From Gymnothorax reevesii (taxonomy: Eukaryota > Chordata > Actinopteri > Anguilliformes > Muraenidae), in NCBI GenBank assembly GCA_029721435.1, contig CM056580.1, positions 25,538,367-25,602,366 on the forward strand: 64,000 nucleotides of DNA, read 5' to 3'. The first letter of the stretch is position 1, and each line of letters opens with the position of its first letter. Shown here one piece after another: positions 63,884-64,000 of this stretch. A program made the translations under genes and the position numbers. The notes beneath the pieces were generated by a model. The model saw nothing but the letters and a program-made list of their open reading frames with translations, ran no database searches and was not told where the DNA came from.

Positions 63884-64000
63884 AGTACGGAAATGACCAG
63901 ATATTAGCACTTACATTAGATCGCTAGCATTAGCATTTTAGCATTAGCATGTAAGCATTAGCATTGAAACATTAACGTGACCCAATTTGCTTATTATACA
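63884..64000 (+). repeat. Partial B monomer cut by the window end
   Basis: The first 117 bp of a B monomer: AGTACGGAAATGACC, CACTTACATTAG, three 14-bp units (the second reading TAGCATTAGCATGT) and AACGTGACCC, ending in TATTATACA. The array therefore continues past the window. Confidence 0.93.

Larger units (their letters stand above)
1..64000. repeat. Continuous tandem satellite array (379 complete monomers plus one partial)
   Basis: The entire window is a head-to-tail satellite with monomers of 161, 175 or 189 bp. Every stretch carries the same landmarks in order: start AGTATG, AGCATGG or AGTTTG; GACCAGATATTAGCAC; GCTAGCATTAGCAT; ACAAGAAGG; GCTGAAATG; and ATCTGATCTCAT. No sequence foreign to the satellite was found and all copies point the same way. 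Stops occur in all six frames within about the first 60 bp of a typical monomer, so no protein-coding gene is supported anywhere. The layered HOR organisation and monomer size suggest a centromeric or pericentromeric array of a eukaryote. That location is inferred, since no flanking sequence or centromere-protein data are available. Confidence 0.97.

Noticed and set aside
1..64000. Short open reading frames, some recurring every 336 bp because 161 + 175 is a multiple of three
   Set aside because: TAG, TAA or TGA occurs in all three forward frames within the first 60 bp of a typical monomer (positions 5, 22, 34, 42, 48, 56), and reverse-strand stops occur just as densely. Any open stretch is short, repeated with the satellite and without coding features.
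1..64000. CRISPR array
   Set aside because: The regular spacing is that of a satellite. The sequence between recurring words is itself repeated, there are no unique spacers, and the unit is far longer than a CRISPR repeat-spacer unit.
1..64000. A hidden tRNA, 5S rRNA or SINE-derived region within the monomer
   Set aside because: I see no A-box/B-box pair, no tRNA-like arms and no 5S-like internal control region in the A, B, C or D types.

Overview
The whole window is one uninterrupted tandem satellite DNA array. I can divide it, end to end, into 379 complete monomers and one cut-off monomer (63884-64000). All of them are head-to-tail on the same strand, with no inversion, no transposon, no unique sequence and no gene. 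Both ends of the window lie inside the array. The sequence is AT-rich (57 G/C in the 161 bp of the first monomer, about 35%). This is a eukaryotic genome, and the layered organisation is what is expected of centromeric or pericentromeric satellite in a long-read assembly. The TTAGCAT/ATGCTAA words resemble minisatellite sequence I recall as common in teleost fish, so a fish is my best guess, but that rests on memory and not on any gene here.

Monomers fall into three length classes: A (161 bp), B and its relative D (175 bp), and C (189 bp). The classes differ by the number of copies (2, 3 or 4) of an internal 14-bp unit of the form TAGCATTAGCATNT at monomer position 42. The rest of the monomer is a constant 133 bp. 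A and B also differ in their 3' halves (A: TTTATATCACTCAATT; B: TTAACATGACCCAATT) and mostly alternate as a 336-bp AB dimer, interrupted by AA pairs and by D and C monomers.

On top of the monomers are several higher-order repeats (HORs). From 4542 to about 26400 the dominant one is a 15-mer of 2512 bp (HOR-15), with a 7-mer derivative of 1182 bp. A related 17-mer of 2877 bp (HOR-II) fills 8558-13127, and related material is at 1680-4541, 14807-16499 and 26399-27742. The first 3.5 kb recur at an offset of 13127 bp. At 27.8-31.1 kb a 1633-bp block carrying a 47-bp deletion is duplicated in tandem. From 31.2 to 44.2 kb there are C-containing units (a 2206-bp 13-mer and a 3068-bp 18-mer). From 44.2 to 57.4 kb a 39-mer of 6614 bp is present twice in tandem, and each copy contains a nested 2030-bp 12-mer repeat. 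From 58.1 kb to the end a D-rich 18-mer of 3038 bp is present almost twice.

There are no genes to work together. What can be read is a history of in-register unequal crossovers and local amplification: hybrid monomers mark the exchange points, and private variants shared between copies show which copies are recent. I positioned monomer boundaries by hand from the recurring start AGTATG, AGCATGG or AGTTTG. Summed lengths agree exactly with every HOR period quoted.
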